Shown here in pieces: positions 9,685-18,816 of a DNA stretch of 64,000 nt. The notes under the pieces were generated by a model, which was not told where the DNA came from, made no database searches, and saw only the letters and a list, made by a program, of their open reading frames with translations. The position numbers and the translations under genes were made by a program. The stretch is from Pseudoxanthomonas composti (lineage in GTDB: Bacteria; Pseudomonadota; Gammaproteobacteria; Xanthomonadales; Xanthomonadaceae). Location: NCBI RefSeq assembly GCF_004122095.1, contig NZ_SAWZ01000002.1, forward strand, positions 62,001 through 126,000, read 5' to 3'. Each line of letters begins with the position of its first letter. Position 1 is the stretch's first letter.

Positions 9685-12132
9685 ATGACCAGACTTCTAC
9701 CGCAGGGACGCGGATGGCACTTGGGACCCGTGCAACCGGGTCTGCGCGCATGGGTGCGGGATTGGCAGGTCGGCGCATTCGCCGTACCGGTGGCCGCGGC
9801 TTTGGTCGCCGGGTGCGTTGGCGTGCTGCAGCTTCCCGTATTGCCGCCGATCTGGCTGCTGTGCGGGCTGTTGCCGCTGGGACTGTTCGCGTGGTGGAAC
9901 GGCGGCACTGCACGCTTGATCGGCGCTGCACTGACCGGCGTGGCCTGCTGTGGGCTGCATGCCGCACTCGTGCTGGGGCAGCAGCTCGCGCCGGCGGACG
10001 AGGGCCGCGAGATGATCGTGCAGGGCGTGGTGGCATCGCTGCCGGACCAACAGGCGCGCCGCGCGCGCTTCCTGTTCGAGCTGGATGCCGATGCCGCACT
10101 GTCCCTGCCCAGCGGCCGCCAGCTGGTGCTGTCCTGGTACGACGATTTCGACGCGCAGGCGCCAGGCCCGAGAACCGCGCTGCGTGCCGGTCAGCGCTGG
10201 CGCTTCCAGGCCAAGCTGCGCGCACCGCGCGGTCTGCGAAATCCCGGCGGGCTGGACGCCGAACGCCAGCTGCTGGCCCAACGCATCGCCGCGACCGGCT
10301 ATGTGCGGGCCCCGGAGCAAGCTGTGCTGCTGGCGCCCGCAGCGGGCCTGGGCGCCTGGCGCGACGCCACCGCGCGGCGCATCCAGGCCGCGGTCGGCAC
10401 GTCCTCGGCGCGCTTCGTCACCGCCCTGGCCATCGGCGACACCCGCGGCCTGCAAGATCGGGACTGGGAACTGCTGCGCGCGGCAGGGCTGACCCACCTG
10501 ATCGCCATCTCCGGATTCCATGTCGGCCTGGTCTCGGGCTTGTGCGCCTTGCTGGCGTCGGCGCTGTGGCGATGCTGTCCGGCGCTGGGCCTGCGCCTGC
10601 CGCGACCGACGGCCTGCGCGCTGGCGGCCGTGGCCGGCGCGTCGGGGTACGCCGCCATCGCCGGCTTCGCCCTGCCCACCGTGCGCACCGTGCTGATGAT
10701 CGGCGTGGTGGCGCTGGCCAGAGGCTGGCGACGCCCGCTGGGGGCATCGCGCGCGCTGGCGCTGGCGGCTATCGCGGTCCTGCTGGTCGATCCACTGTCG
10801 GTGCTGGTGGCCGGCTTCTGGCTGAGCTTTGCCGGCGTGGCCTGGCTGGTGTGGTGCATGCCGCGCAGCGAGGGTGCGCGTTTGCGCGAGTTCCTGTCCG
10901 CGCAAGGGGTGGCCACCGTGGGCCTGCTGCCGTTGACGGCGATGCTGTTTGGCCAGGCCTCCTTGGCCGGGCCGCTGGCCAATCTGGTGGCCATCCCCTG
11001 GTGGAGCCTGGTCGTGGTGCCGCTGTCGTTGATCGGAACCGGCCTGGAAGCCTTGCATGCCGGCTGGGGCGGCGGGCCCTGGCGCTTGGCGGCGTGGTGC
11101 TTCGACCTGAGCTGGCCCCTGTTCACCTGGCTGGCCAGCGGGCGCCTGTCGCTGCTGTGGTTGCCCGAGGCTTCCGCCCTGGCGTTCGCGCTGGCCCTGG
11201 TTGGGGGCCTGTGGTTGCTGTTGCCGCGTGCGGTGCCGGGCAAGCCCTGGGCCTTGCTGTTGTGGTTGCCGCTGCTGTGGCCCTCCACGCAGAGACCTCC
11301 GCAGGGCGCGGTGGACGTGACGGTGCTGGACGTGGGGCAGGGGCTGTCGGTGCTGGTGCGCACGCATCGGCACACCTTGCTCTACGACGCGGGGCCTGCG
11401 GTGCCCGAGGGCTTCGATGCCGGCGAGCGGGTCGTGTTGCCCGCCTTGCACGCGCTAGGCGTGCGTCACCTGGACAAGTTGATGCTCAGCCACGGCGATG
11501 CCGACCATGCCGGCGGGCTGGAGGCGGTGCGGCGCGGCATGCCGACGCATCGGGTCCAGGCGCCTGCGGGCAGCCCGGTGCCGTTCGACCAGGCCTGCCG
11601 CACAGGACAGGCATGGACCTGGGATGGCGTGCGGTTCCAGGTGCTGCACCCAGGCGCGCATTTTCCCTATCTGCGCAACGAGGCCAGCTGCGTGCTGCGC
11701 ATCGAAGGCCGCCACGGCGCGCTGCTGCTGACTGGCGATATCGGCGAGGTGATCGAACGCAAGCTGCTGCGCCAGCAGCGCGCGCTGTTGAAAGCCGATG
11801 TCGTCCTGGCTGCCCACCATGGCAGCAGCGGATCGTCCGAGCCTGGCTTCGTTCGCGCCACCGGGGCCAGGCTGGCGCTGGTGTCGGCCGGGTTCGGCAA
11901 CCGCTTCGGACATCCGCACACCGGGGCGGTACGCCGCTGGCAACGCCATGGTGCCGAGGTGCTGAATACAGCGGAGAGCGGAGCGCTGACGGTGTGGCTG
12001 GATGCCGATGGGCTGTCCGTGCGCGAGCGCCGGCAGTTCCAGCGGCGTCCCTGGGATGCGGTCTGGCTGCGTCGGGCGGCTAGGCTATCCTATCGGCCTG
12101 CCATCGATCGGCCATCGACGCCGAAGGATTGA
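9685..12132 (+). CDS. comEC: ComEC/Rec2 DNA-uptake channel
   Basis: An 815-residue inner-membrane protein expected to carry transforming DNA into the cytoplasm. It has N-terminal helices, a ComEC N-terminal domain, and the competence core with GDTRGLQDRDWELLRAAGLTH and IAISGFHVGLVSG. A multi-helix region is followed by a C-terminal metallo-beta-lactamase-like domain (VLDVGQGLSVLV, SHGDADHAGG, LLTGDIGE, AAHHGSSGSS). Full length, with no frame disruption. It overlaps the start region of exbB. Confidence 0.93.
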   Translation: MTRLLPQGRGWHLGPVQPGLRAWVRDWQVGAFAVPVAAALVAGCVGVLQLPVLPPIWLLCGLLPLGLFAWWNGGTARLIGAALTGVACCGLHAALVLGQQLAPADEGREMIVQGVVASLPDQQARRARFLFELDADAALSLPSGRQLVLSWYDDFDAQAPGPRTALRAGQRWRFQAKLRAPRGLRNPGGLDAERQLLAQRIAATGYVRAPEQAVLLAPAAGLGAWRDATARRIQAAVGTSSARFVTALAIGDTRGLQDRDWELLRAAGLTHLIAISGFHVGLVSGLCALLASALWRCCPALGLRLPRPTACALAAVAGASGYAAIAGFALPTVRTVLMIGVVALARGWRRPLGASRALALAAIAVLLVDPLSVLVAGFWLSFAGVAWLVWCMPRSEGARLREFLSAQGVATVGLLPLTAMLFGQASLAGPLANLVAIPWWSLVVVPLSLIGTGLEALHAGWGGGPWRLAAWCFDLSWPLFTWLASGRLSLLWLPEASALAFALALVGGLWLLLPRAVPGKPWALLLWLPLLWPSTQRPPQGAVDVTVLDVGQGLSVLVRTHRHTLLYDAGPAVPEGFDAGERVVLPALHALGVRHLDKLMLSHGDADHAGGLEAVRRGMPTHRVQAPAGSPVPFDQACRTGQAWTWDGVRFQVLHPGAHFPYLRNEASCVLRIEGRHGALLLTGDIGEVIERKLLRQQRALLKADVVLAAHHGSSGSSEPGFVRATGARLALVSAGFGNRFGHPHTGAVRRWQRHGAEVLNTAESGALTVWLDADGLSVRERRQFQRRPWDAVWLRRAARLSYRPAIDRPSTPKD

Positions 12133-12134
12133 AT

Positions 12135-12803
12135 GTGCTGGAACTGGTGAAGGCGGGCGGTTGGCCCATGATTCCGCTGCTGTTGCTGGGGGTGCTGGCC
12201 CTGGCGATCGTGCTGGAGCGGTTCTGGAGCCTGCGTCGCAAGGAACTGCTGCCGCCAGGGCTGGGCGAGGAAGTGCGTCGCTGGGCCGCGTCGGGCCAGC
12301 TGGATCCGGCGCACATCGAATCGCTGCGCCGCACCTCGCCGCTGGGCGCCCTGCTGGCCGCTGCGCTGGACGTGCGGCATCGCCCGCGCGAGGTGATCCG
12401 CGAGCGCATCGAGGATACCGGCCGGCACCTGGTGCATCGGATGGAGAAGTTCCTGAACACCCTGGGCACGATCGCCGCCGCTGGCCCCTTGCTGGGCCTG
12501 CTGGGCACCGTGGTCGGCATGATCCAGATGTTCCTGGGCATCCTCGATGGCGGCTTGGGCGATGTGAACCAGCTGGCAGGCGGCATCGGCAAGGCGCTGG
12601 TGTGCACAGCCACCGGCATGCTGGTGGCGATCCCGGCCCTGATCTTCCACCGCTACTTCCGCGGCCGTATCGCCGGCTATGTGATCGAGATGGAGCAGCA
12701 GGCCACCGCGCTGGTCGATACCCTGGACCGCGTGGCGATCACCACGCGGGCCAAGGCCGCCGGGCTTGCCGGCCATGCCGCGCCCGACGCGGCGCGGGCC
12801 TGA
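12135..12803 (+). CDS. exbB: ExbB/TolQ-type proton channel subunit
   Basis: A 222-residue MotA/TolQ/ExbB family protein that powers TonB or Tol systems with ExbD. There is an N-terminal helix (about 12-29), a cytoplasmic region, and two further helices with the family sequence GTIAAAGPLLGLLGTVVGMI and GGIGKALVCTATGMLVAIPAL. The GTG at 12135 is chosen for the GAAGG 7 nt upstream; a TTG at 12129 overlaps the comEC stop. Confidence 0.9.
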   Translation: MLELVKAGGWPMIPLLLLGVLALAIVLERFWSLRRKELLPPGLGEEVRRWAASGQLDPAHIESLRRTSPLGALLAAALDVRHRPREVIRERIEDTGRHLVHRMEKFLNTLGTIAAAGPLLGLLGTVVGMIQMFLGILDGGLGDVNQLAGGIGKALVCTATGMLVAIPALIFHRYFRGRIAGYVIEMEQQATALVDTLDRVAITTRAKAAGLAGHAAPDAARA

Positions 12804-12813
12804 GGCCGCACCG

Positions 12814-13251
12814 ATGCGTATCCGAGACGACCGCGCCCACGACGAGCCGGAGATCAACCTGGTCCCGCTGATCGATGTGATCCTGGTGCTGATCATCTTC
12901 TTCGTGATCACCACCACCTTCGATGCCCGCTCCACGCTGCAGCTGCAGTTGCCCAGCGCGCAATCCAAGGCCGAGCAGCTGCCGAACCAGCCGCTGAGCG
13001 TGCTGGTCAATGCCGAGGGCCGTTACTTCGTCGATCAACGCGAAGTACTGCGCACCGACACCGATGCCTTGAAGCAGGCCTTAGGGCAGGCGGCCGGTGA
13101 GGACCGCCAGCGCGCCGTGCTGCTGCGCGCCGACGCGCGCACGCCGCACCAGGCCGTGGTCACCGCGCTGGATGCGCTGGGCCAGCTGGGCTTCCGCCGC
13201 GTGTCCATCGCCACCGCGCCGGAAGCGCCAGGCCGGGAGCCTGCGCGGTGA
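12814..13251 (+). CDS. exbD: ExbD/TolR-type biopolymer transport protein
   Basis: A 145-residue partner of ExbB. The single N-terminal helix carries the essential Asp in NLVPLIDVILVLIIFFVITTTF region (Asp about residue 24). The periplasmic domain follows (residues 45-145). Its last codons overlap the msbA start by 4 nt. The position between comEC and msbA is a conserved proteobacterial order. Confidence 0.92.
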   Translation: MRIRDDRAHDEPEINLVPLIDVILVLIIFFVITTTFDARSTLQLQLPSAQSKAEQLPNQPLSVLVNAEGRYFVDQREVLRTDTDALKQALGQAAGEDRQRAVLLRADARTPHQAVVTALDALGQLGFRRVSIATAPEAPGREPAR

Positions 13252-15005
13252 GTGCCGGCAAGACCGCCACGGCCACGCCCTGGCAGATCTATCGTCGGCT
13301 GATCCGCTTCTCGCGCCCGTACTCGGGGCTGCTGCTGCTCGCGTTGATCTCCGCGCTGATCGAGGCGGGGGCGAGCAGTCTGTTCCTCGGCATGATGAAG
13401 CCGATCACCAACGAGACTTTCATCAACAAGAACGCGGGTGTCGCGGCGTGGCTGCCGGCTGCGATCATCGGGTTGTTTCTGGTGCGTGGCGTGGCGGGTT
13501 ATGCCACGGACATGTGCATGGGCAAGTCCGCGCGCAGCATCGCTCGCGACCTGCGGGTCAAGGTGCTGGGCAAGTATCTGCGCCTGCCAGGCTCGCGTTT
13601 CGATGCCGAGCCGGTGCCATCGATGCTGGTGCGGTTGGGATCGGATTCGGATCAGGTCGCACAGGCTGCGGTGGATGCGGTCAAGGTCATGGTGCAGCAA
13701 TCGCTGCAAGCCCTCGGGGCCTTGGGCGTGATGCTCTGGTACAGCTGGTCTGTCACGCTTTCGATTCTGGTGCTCGCGCCGCCCCTGGCCTGGGTGATGA
13801 ACAAGGTCGCAAAGCGTTATCGCAAGATCAGCCATCGCATCCAGGAAAGCAGCGGACATCTACTCCAGGCCGCGGACCAGACGCTGTCCAACCAGCAGGA
13901 AGTGAAGATCTATGGCGCCCAGTCCGCCGAGCTGGCGCGTTACGAGGAACTGGCCAACAGGAACCTGCAGTTGGCGATGAAGGTGGAGTCGACCCGCGGA
14001 ATCTCATCGGCCACCGTGCAGTTGGTCGGTTCGGTCGGGCTGGCGGCGCTTCTGCTCATTGCCGGGCGTGAGTCCATGGCTGGCCGGCTAACGGCCGGAG
14101 ATTTCGTCTCGCTGATGACTGCGATGATGGCCATCATCCCCGCCTTGAAACAGCTGACCAACGTGCAGAACATGGTCCAGCGCGGCGTGGCCTCGGCCGA
14201 GCGCCTGTTCTCGGTGCTGGACAGCGAGGACGAGCACGATGCCGGCACACGGCCGCTGCAGCGGGCCAAGGGGTTGATCGAGTTCCGCGACGTGTCCGCA
14301 CGCTATCCGGGGCAGACCAAGCCGGCGCTGAGCGGGATCAGCTTCATCGCCAGGCCCGGCACGGTCACGGCGATCGTTGGGCGCTCGGGCAGCGGCAAGT
14401 CCAGCCTGATCAAGCTGATCCCGCGCTTCTACGAGGCCGAGTCCGGCCAGATCCTGATCGATGGCCATCCCGCCCAGGAGTACGCCCTGGGCGACCTGCG
14501 CCGGCAGATTGCGCTGGTGGGGCAGCAGGTCATGCTGTTCGACGGCACCGTGGCCGACAACGTGGCCTACGGCGAGATGCAGAAGATGGGCGAGGATGCG
14601 CTGCGCCAGGCGGTGCAGGGCGCCAACGCGATGGAGTTCGTGGCCGAGCTGCCCGAAGGCATGCGGACCCAGATCGGCACCAAGGGTGGGCGCCTGTCCG
14701 GCGGCCAGCGCCAGCGCCTGGCCATTGCCCGCGCCATGCTCAAGGACGCGCCGATCCTGATCCTGGACGAGGCCACTGCCGCGCTGGACAACGAATCGGA
14801 GCGGCTGGTGCAGGAGGCGCTGCAGAAGCTGCTGCCGGACCGGACCACGCTGGTCATCGCCCACCGCCTGTCCACCATCGAACACGCCGACCAGGTGCTG
14901 GTGCTGGACCAGGGGCGCCTGGTCGAACAGGGCACCCCGGCCGAGCTGCTCGAGCGCGGTGGCCTGTACGCGCACCTGCACCGCATGCAGTTCAGCGAAG
15001 CCTGA
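13248..15005 (+). CDS. msbA: Lipid A export ATP-binding/permease MsbA
   Basis: A 585-residue ABC half-transporter that flips lipid A-core across the inner membrane. The transmembrane domain spans about residues 20-320. The nucleotide-binding domain has GRSGSGKSS near 380, [15 protein letters not shown] near 482 and [12 protein letters not shown] near 503, with the H-loop in [13 protein letters not shown]. The start is GTG, overlapping exbD (GTGA). It overlaps lpxK by one base. Confidence 0.94.
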   Translation: MSAGKTATATPWQIYRRLIRFSRPYSGLLLLALISALIEAGASSLFLGMMKPITNETFINKNAGVAAWLPAAIIGLFLVRGVAGYATDMCMGKSARSIARDLRVKVLGKYLRLPGSRFDAEPVPSMLVRLGSDSDQVAQAAVDAVKVMVQQSLQALGALGVMLWYSWSVTLSILVLAPPLAWVMNKVAKRYRKISHRIQESSGHLLQAADQTLSNQQEVKIYGAQSAELARYEELANRNLQLAMKVESTRGISSATVQLVGSVGLAALLLIAGRESMAGRLTAGDFVSLMTAMMAIIPALKQLTNVQNMVQRGVASAERLFSVLDSEDEHDAGTRPLQRAKGLIEFRDVSARYPGQTKPALSGISFIARPGTVTAIVGRSGSGKSSLIKLIPRFYEAESGQILIDGHPAQEYALGDLRRQIALVGQQVMLFDGTVADNVAYGEMQKMGEDALRQAVQGANAMEFVAELPEGMRTQIGTKGGRLSGGQRQRLAIARAMLKDAPILILDEATAALDNESERLVQEALQKLLPDRTTLVIAHRLSTIEHADQVLVLDQGRLVEQGTPAELLERGGLYAHLHRMQFSEA

Positions 15006-15994
15006 TGGCCGCACCGACGTCCAAGACCCCGGCGTACTGGTACGACGGCAGCGCGGTGCCGGCCCCGGTGCGCATGCTTTCCCGGGTCTACGCGGCGGCC
15101 GTGCGGCTGCGTGGCGGTCTGTACCGGCTTGGGCTGCTGCGGCGCCGTCGCGCACCGGTGCCGGTGATCGTGGTGGGCAACATCACCGTGGGCGGCACCG
15201 GCAAGACGCCGCTGACCATCGCCCTGGTCGAGCGCTTGCGCGCGGCCGGCTTCACCCCGGGCGTGGCCAGCCGGGGCTATGGGCGTCAGGACGAGCGCAC
15301 GCCGCGCTGGGTCGAGCCCGGCACCGCGCCGGCCGAGGGCGGCGACGAGCCGGTGCTGATCGCCCGCCGCACCGGCGCCAAGGTGCGCGTGGACCGCGAC
15401 CGCCTCGCCGCGGCCAGGGCGCTGGCGCAGGCCGGCTGCGACGTCGTGATCTGCGACGACGGCCTGCAGCACTATCGCTTGCACCGCGATCTGGAGATCG
15501 AGGTGATCGACGGCCAGCGCCGCTACGGCAATGGGCAGCTGCTGCCGGCCGGCCCGCTGCGCGAGCCGGTGGCGCGGGCCCAGCGCTGCGATTTCCATGT
15601 GGTCAACGGCGGACAAGCCGCCTTCGGCGAATGGCCGATGCGGTTGCTCACGCGCCAGGCGGTACCGCTGGTGGGCGGCAAGCCCCGCGATCTGGCGCTG
15701 TTTGCCGGGCATCGCGTGCATGCGGTGGCCGGCATCGGTTACCCGCCGCGCTTCTTCGACATGCTGCGCGGCCTTGGCATCGGCGTGGTACCGCATGCCT
15801 TCGCGGACCATCACGCCTACAAGGCCGAGGACCTGGCCTTCGGCAGCGAACTGCCGGTGTTGATGACGGAGAAGGACGCGGTCAAATGCGCGCCATTCGC
15901 CGCGGACTGGCAGTTCTCGATTCCGGTCAGCGCCGAGTTGCCCGAAGCCTTCTGGATCGCCCTGACCGAGCGGGTGCAGGGGCTGCGCCGCTGA
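15005..15994 (+). CDS. lpxK: Tetraacyldisaccharide 4'-kinase
   Basis: A 329-residue membrane-associated kinase that phosphorylates the 4' position of the lipid A disaccharide. The P-loop GGTGKTPLT is at about residues 63-71. [23 protein letters not shown] and [12 protein letters not shown] are family motifs. The ATG shares one base with the msbA stop, which fits the usual msbA-lpxK pair. Confidence 0.94.
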   Translation: MAAPTSKTPAYWYDGSAVPAPVRMLSRVYAAAVRLRGGLYRLGLLRRRRAPVPVIVVGNITVGGTGKTPLTIALVERLRAAGFTPGVASRGYGRQDERTPRWVEPGTAPAEGGDEPVLIARRTGAKVRVDRDRLAAARALAQAGCDVVICDDGLQHYRLHRDLEIEVIDGQRRYGNGQLLPAGPLREPVARAQRCDFHVVNGGQAAFGEWPMRLLTRQAVPLVGGKPRDLALFAGHRVHAVAGIGYPPRFFDMLRGLGIGVVPHAFADHHAYKAEDLAFGSELPVLMTEKDAVKCAPFAADWQFSIPVSAELPEAFWIALTERVQGLRR

Positions 15995-16109
15995 GCCACA
16001 CCCGGCCTTGCCGAAGCGTGACTGCCGCAGCGGAAGTGGCAACGCCAGGCTGGACGCGCCGGCCCCGCTTCACGTTGAATGTGGGGCCCTTTGGCCCCAG
16101 ATTGGCCCG

Positions 16110-16913
16110 GTGACCGTGACCAACCCGCCCCTGGCGTCATCCGCGGACGACTTCGTCGTCGCCATTCCCGCCCGTTATGCCTCCAGCCGGCTGCCAGGCA
16201 AGCCTTTGCGCCCGATCGGCGGGGTGCCCATGGTGCTGCGGGTGGCGCGGCAAGCACTGGCCGCCGGCGCCCGCGAGGTCTGGGTGGCCACCGACGATGC
16301 CCGCATTGCCACGGCCCTGCAGGACAGCGGCGTGCAGGTGGCGATGACCTCCGATGACCATGTTTCCGGCAGCGACCGCATCGCCGAGTGCGCACGCATC
16401 GCAGGCTGGTCCGAGGAGACGGTGGTGGTGAACCTGCAGGGCGATGAGCCCTTCGCGCCGCCGGCCGGAATCCGCGCGGTCGCCTCGGCCCTGGTCGCCA
16501 GCGGCGCCGACATGGCCACCCTGGCCACCCCCCTGGCCGATGCCGAGCAGCTGTTCGACCCCAATCTGGTCAAGCTGGTGCGCCGCCTGGATGGCGATGC
16601 CCTGTATTTCAGCCGCGCGCCGCTGCCCTGGCCGCGCGATGCCTTCGCCCAGGCGCGCCAGGCGCTGCCCGCAGGCGGGCATTGGCTGCGCCATATCGGC
16701 ATCTATGCCTATCGGGCCGGCTTCCTGCAGCGGTTCTCGGCCATGCCGCCGGGCGTGCTGGAACAGATCGAATCCCTGGAACAGCTGCGCGTGCTGGAGG
16801 CGGGTTACCGGATCCAGGTGGGCCTGACGCCTGAGGCCTTTCCGCCCGGCGTGGACACCCCCGAGGATCTGGAGCGCGCCGAATCGCACGTCCGCGCCGG
16901 TGTCGCGGCATGA
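16110..16913 (+). CDS. kdsB: 3-deoxy-manno-octulosonate cytidylyltransferase
   Basis: About 267 residues; activates Kdo as CMP-Kdo for lipopolysaccharide inner core synthesis in the cytoplasm. Family motifs are [54 protein letters not shown] and [11 protein letters not shown]. The start is not certain: GTG at 16110 or 16116 would both fit and neither has a strong Shine-Dalgarno. The 115-bp gap after lpxK may hold its own promoter. Confidence 0.92.
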   Translation: MTVTNPPLASSADDFVVAIPARYASSRLPGKPLRPIGGVPMVLRVARQALAAGAREVWVATDDARIATALQDSGVQVAMTSDDHVSGSDRIAECARIAGWSEETVVVNLQGDEPFAPPAGIRAVASALVASGADMATLATPLADAEQLFDPNLVKLVRRLDGDALYFSRAPLPWPRDAFAQARQALPAGGHWLRHIGIYAYRAGFLQRFSAMPPGVLEQIESLEQLRVLEAGYRIQVGLTPEAFPPGVDTPEDLERAESHVRAGVAA

Positions 16914-17380
16914 AGCTGCTGGTGGTCTGCCTGGGCAACATCTGCCGCTCGCCGATGGCCGAAGGCGCCCTGCGTGCCCGCATCGAGGCCTCGCCGCTGG
17001 CCGGGCGGGTGCAGATCGATTCCTGCGGCACCGGTGACTGGCACGAAGGCGAGCCGCCCGACCGCCGCGCCATCGCTTGCGCGCGTGGGCATGGTGTGGA
17101 CATTTCCGGCCTGCGCGCGCGGCCCTTGCAGGCCTCGGACTACACTGCCTTCGACGTGCTGCTGTGCGCCGACCTGCAGAACCTGAAGGACGTGCGCCGC
17201 CGCGCCCCGGCCGATTCGACGGCCAAGTCGGTGCTGCTGATGGAGTGGGCCGGCGCCGGGGCGGGCATGGCCATCCCGGACCCATACACCGGCGACCACG
17301 ACCATTTCGAGGAAGTTTGGCGGATGGTCGATTCGGCCGCGCAGGCGGTCGTGGAAAAGCTACTGAGGGAAGGACCCTGA
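16910..17380 (+). CDS. Low-molecular-weight protein-tyrosine-phosphatase
   Basis: A 156-residue LMW-PTP. The N-terminal P-loop C-L-G-N-I-C-R lies at residues 7-13 and the general acid Asp is in [12 protein letters not shown] near residue 122. The start overlaps kdsB by 4 nt. Such genes often follow kdsB in this group; the substrate is unknown. No partner tyrosine kinase is in the window. Confidence 0.9.
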   Translation: MKLLVVCLGNICRSPMAEGALRARIEASPLAGRVQIDSCGTGDWHEGEPPDRRAIACARGHGVDISGLRARPLQASDYTAFDVLLCADLQNLKDVRRRAPADSTAKSVLLMEWAGAGAGMAIPDPYTGDHDHFEEVWRMVDSAAQAVVEKLLREGP

Positions 17381-17391
17381 GCGCAGAATCG

Positions 17392-18816
17392 ATGGACACG
17401 ATGGAGCCCATTCCCGCAACCGAATTGCCGTCAGGCCTGGCCTGGCTCAACGCTGCGCCGACCACCCTGCGCCGTCAGCGCGGCCGGGTGGTGGCGCTGG
17501 CCTTCGTCAATGTCGGCTCGGCCTGGTGCGCGCAGCGGCTGCAGGAACTGGCCCTGCTGCAGCAGCGTTCGGGCGGCCGCCTGGTGGTGTGGGCCATCCA
17601 CGTGCCGCGCTTCGATTGCGAGCGCGATCCGGCCTTCGTGCGCAGCCGCTTCCGGCGCCACGGTCTGAGCTTGCCACTGGCGCACGACGCGGCCTGGCAG
17701 GCCTGGCAGGAGTACCAGATCGAGGCCTGGCCGACGGTGGCGCTGATCGATGCCGACGGCCTGCTGCGGGGGCGCATCAGCGGCCTGACCGCGGACCTGG
17801 ACAAGCGCGTGAACGCGCTGTGCGAGCAGGTCATCCTCCCCCCAGATGCCGAGACCCGGCCGCTGCCGGAACTGGATCCGGAACCGCGCCTGCCGCTGGC
17901 CTTCCCCACCGGGATCGCGGCCACCGCCGACCGCCTGTATGTGGCCGACACCGGCCATCACCGCGTGCTGGAATGCACCCACGGCGGCCGCGTCCTGCGC
18001 CAGTTCGGCTCCGGCGCCGGCGGCCTGATGGATGGGCAGGCCGACCACGCCGCCTTCCTGCGTCCGCATGGCTTGGCGCTGCTGCGCGAGTTCCTGTTCG
18101 TCGCCGACACCGGCAACCATGCACTGCGCCGGATCCATCTGCGCAGCGGTCAGGTGGATACGCTGGCCGGGAACGGCCGCGAAGGCGCGCCGGTGGAAGG
18201 GCCGGTGCGCGATCCGCATCGCGTGTCGCTGTCTCAGCCGATGGGCCTGGTGGCAACGGACAATGCCCTGTACCTGGCCATGGCCGGCGACAACCGGCTG
18301 TGGAGCTACGACCTGGGCCGTCACGAGCTGAAGTGCGAGGCCGGTGCCGGCCCGCTGGAAGTGCGGGACGGCAGCGGCATGATGGCCGCCTTCGCCCAGC
18401 CGGCGGCGGTGGCGCTGGTGCAGCAGACCCTGTACGTGGCCGATGCGGCCGGCTCGGCCATCCGCTCGATGCAGCTGCGCAACGGCGTGGTCCAGACCCT
18501 GGTGGGCAGCGATGCCTGGAGCTTCGGCGATGCCGACGGCCCGCGCGAGCAGGCCTCGCTGCAATCGCCGCAGGCCGTGGCCCTCAGCCCGGATGCGCCG
18601 CTGCTGTGGATCGCCGACACCGGCAACGGCTGCCTGCGCACCTTGCGGCTGGGCGGCGGCATGCTGTCCACCGTGTCCATGGCGCGCCGGCTCAAGGCGC
18701 CGGCTGGGCTGGCCCTGGCTGCGGGCAAGGTGTGGATCGCCGAAACCGACGCGCATGCCGTGGTGTGCTTCGATCCGGCCAGCGGCGAGCTGAGCCAGGT
18801 GCCGGTCGACGAATGA
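17392..18816 (+). CDS. Thioredoxin-fold plus NHL-repeat protein (NHLRC2-like)
   Basis: A 474-residue protein with an N-terminal thioredoxin-like domain (about 20-140) and a C-terminal beta-propeller built of NHL repeats (about 160-470). Repeats are visible as RLYVADTGHHRVLE, FLFVADTGNHALRRI, TLYVADAAGSAIRSM and LLWIADTGNGCLRTL. At the usual CxxC position the sequence is W45-C46-A-Q-R49, so the second Cys is missing and disulfide chemistry is unlikely. No signal peptide is seen. Function unknown; ends in an ATGA overlap with uvrC. Confidence 0.8.
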   Translation: MDTMEPIPATELPSGLAWLNAAPTTLRRQRGRVVALAFVNVGSAWCAQRLQELALLQQRSGGRLVVWAIHVPRFDCERDPAFVRSRFRRHGLSLPLAHDAAWQAWQEYQIEAWPTVALIDADGLLRGRISGLTADLDKRVNALCEQVILPPDAETRPLPELDPEPRLPLAFPTGIAATADRLYVADTGHHRVLECTHGGRVLRQFGSGAGGLMDGQADHAAFLRPHGLALLREFLFVADTGNHALRRIHLRSGQVDTLAGNGREGAPVEGPVRDPHRVSLSQPMGLVATDNALYLAMAGDNRLWSYDLGRHELKCEAGAGPLEVRDGSGMMAAFAQPAAVALVQQTLYVADAAGSAIRSMQLRNGVVQTLVGSDAWSFGDADGPREQASLQSPQAVALSPDAPLLWIADTGNGCLRTLRLGGGMLSTVSMARRLKAPAGLALAAGKVWIAETDAHAVVCFDPASGELSQVPVDE

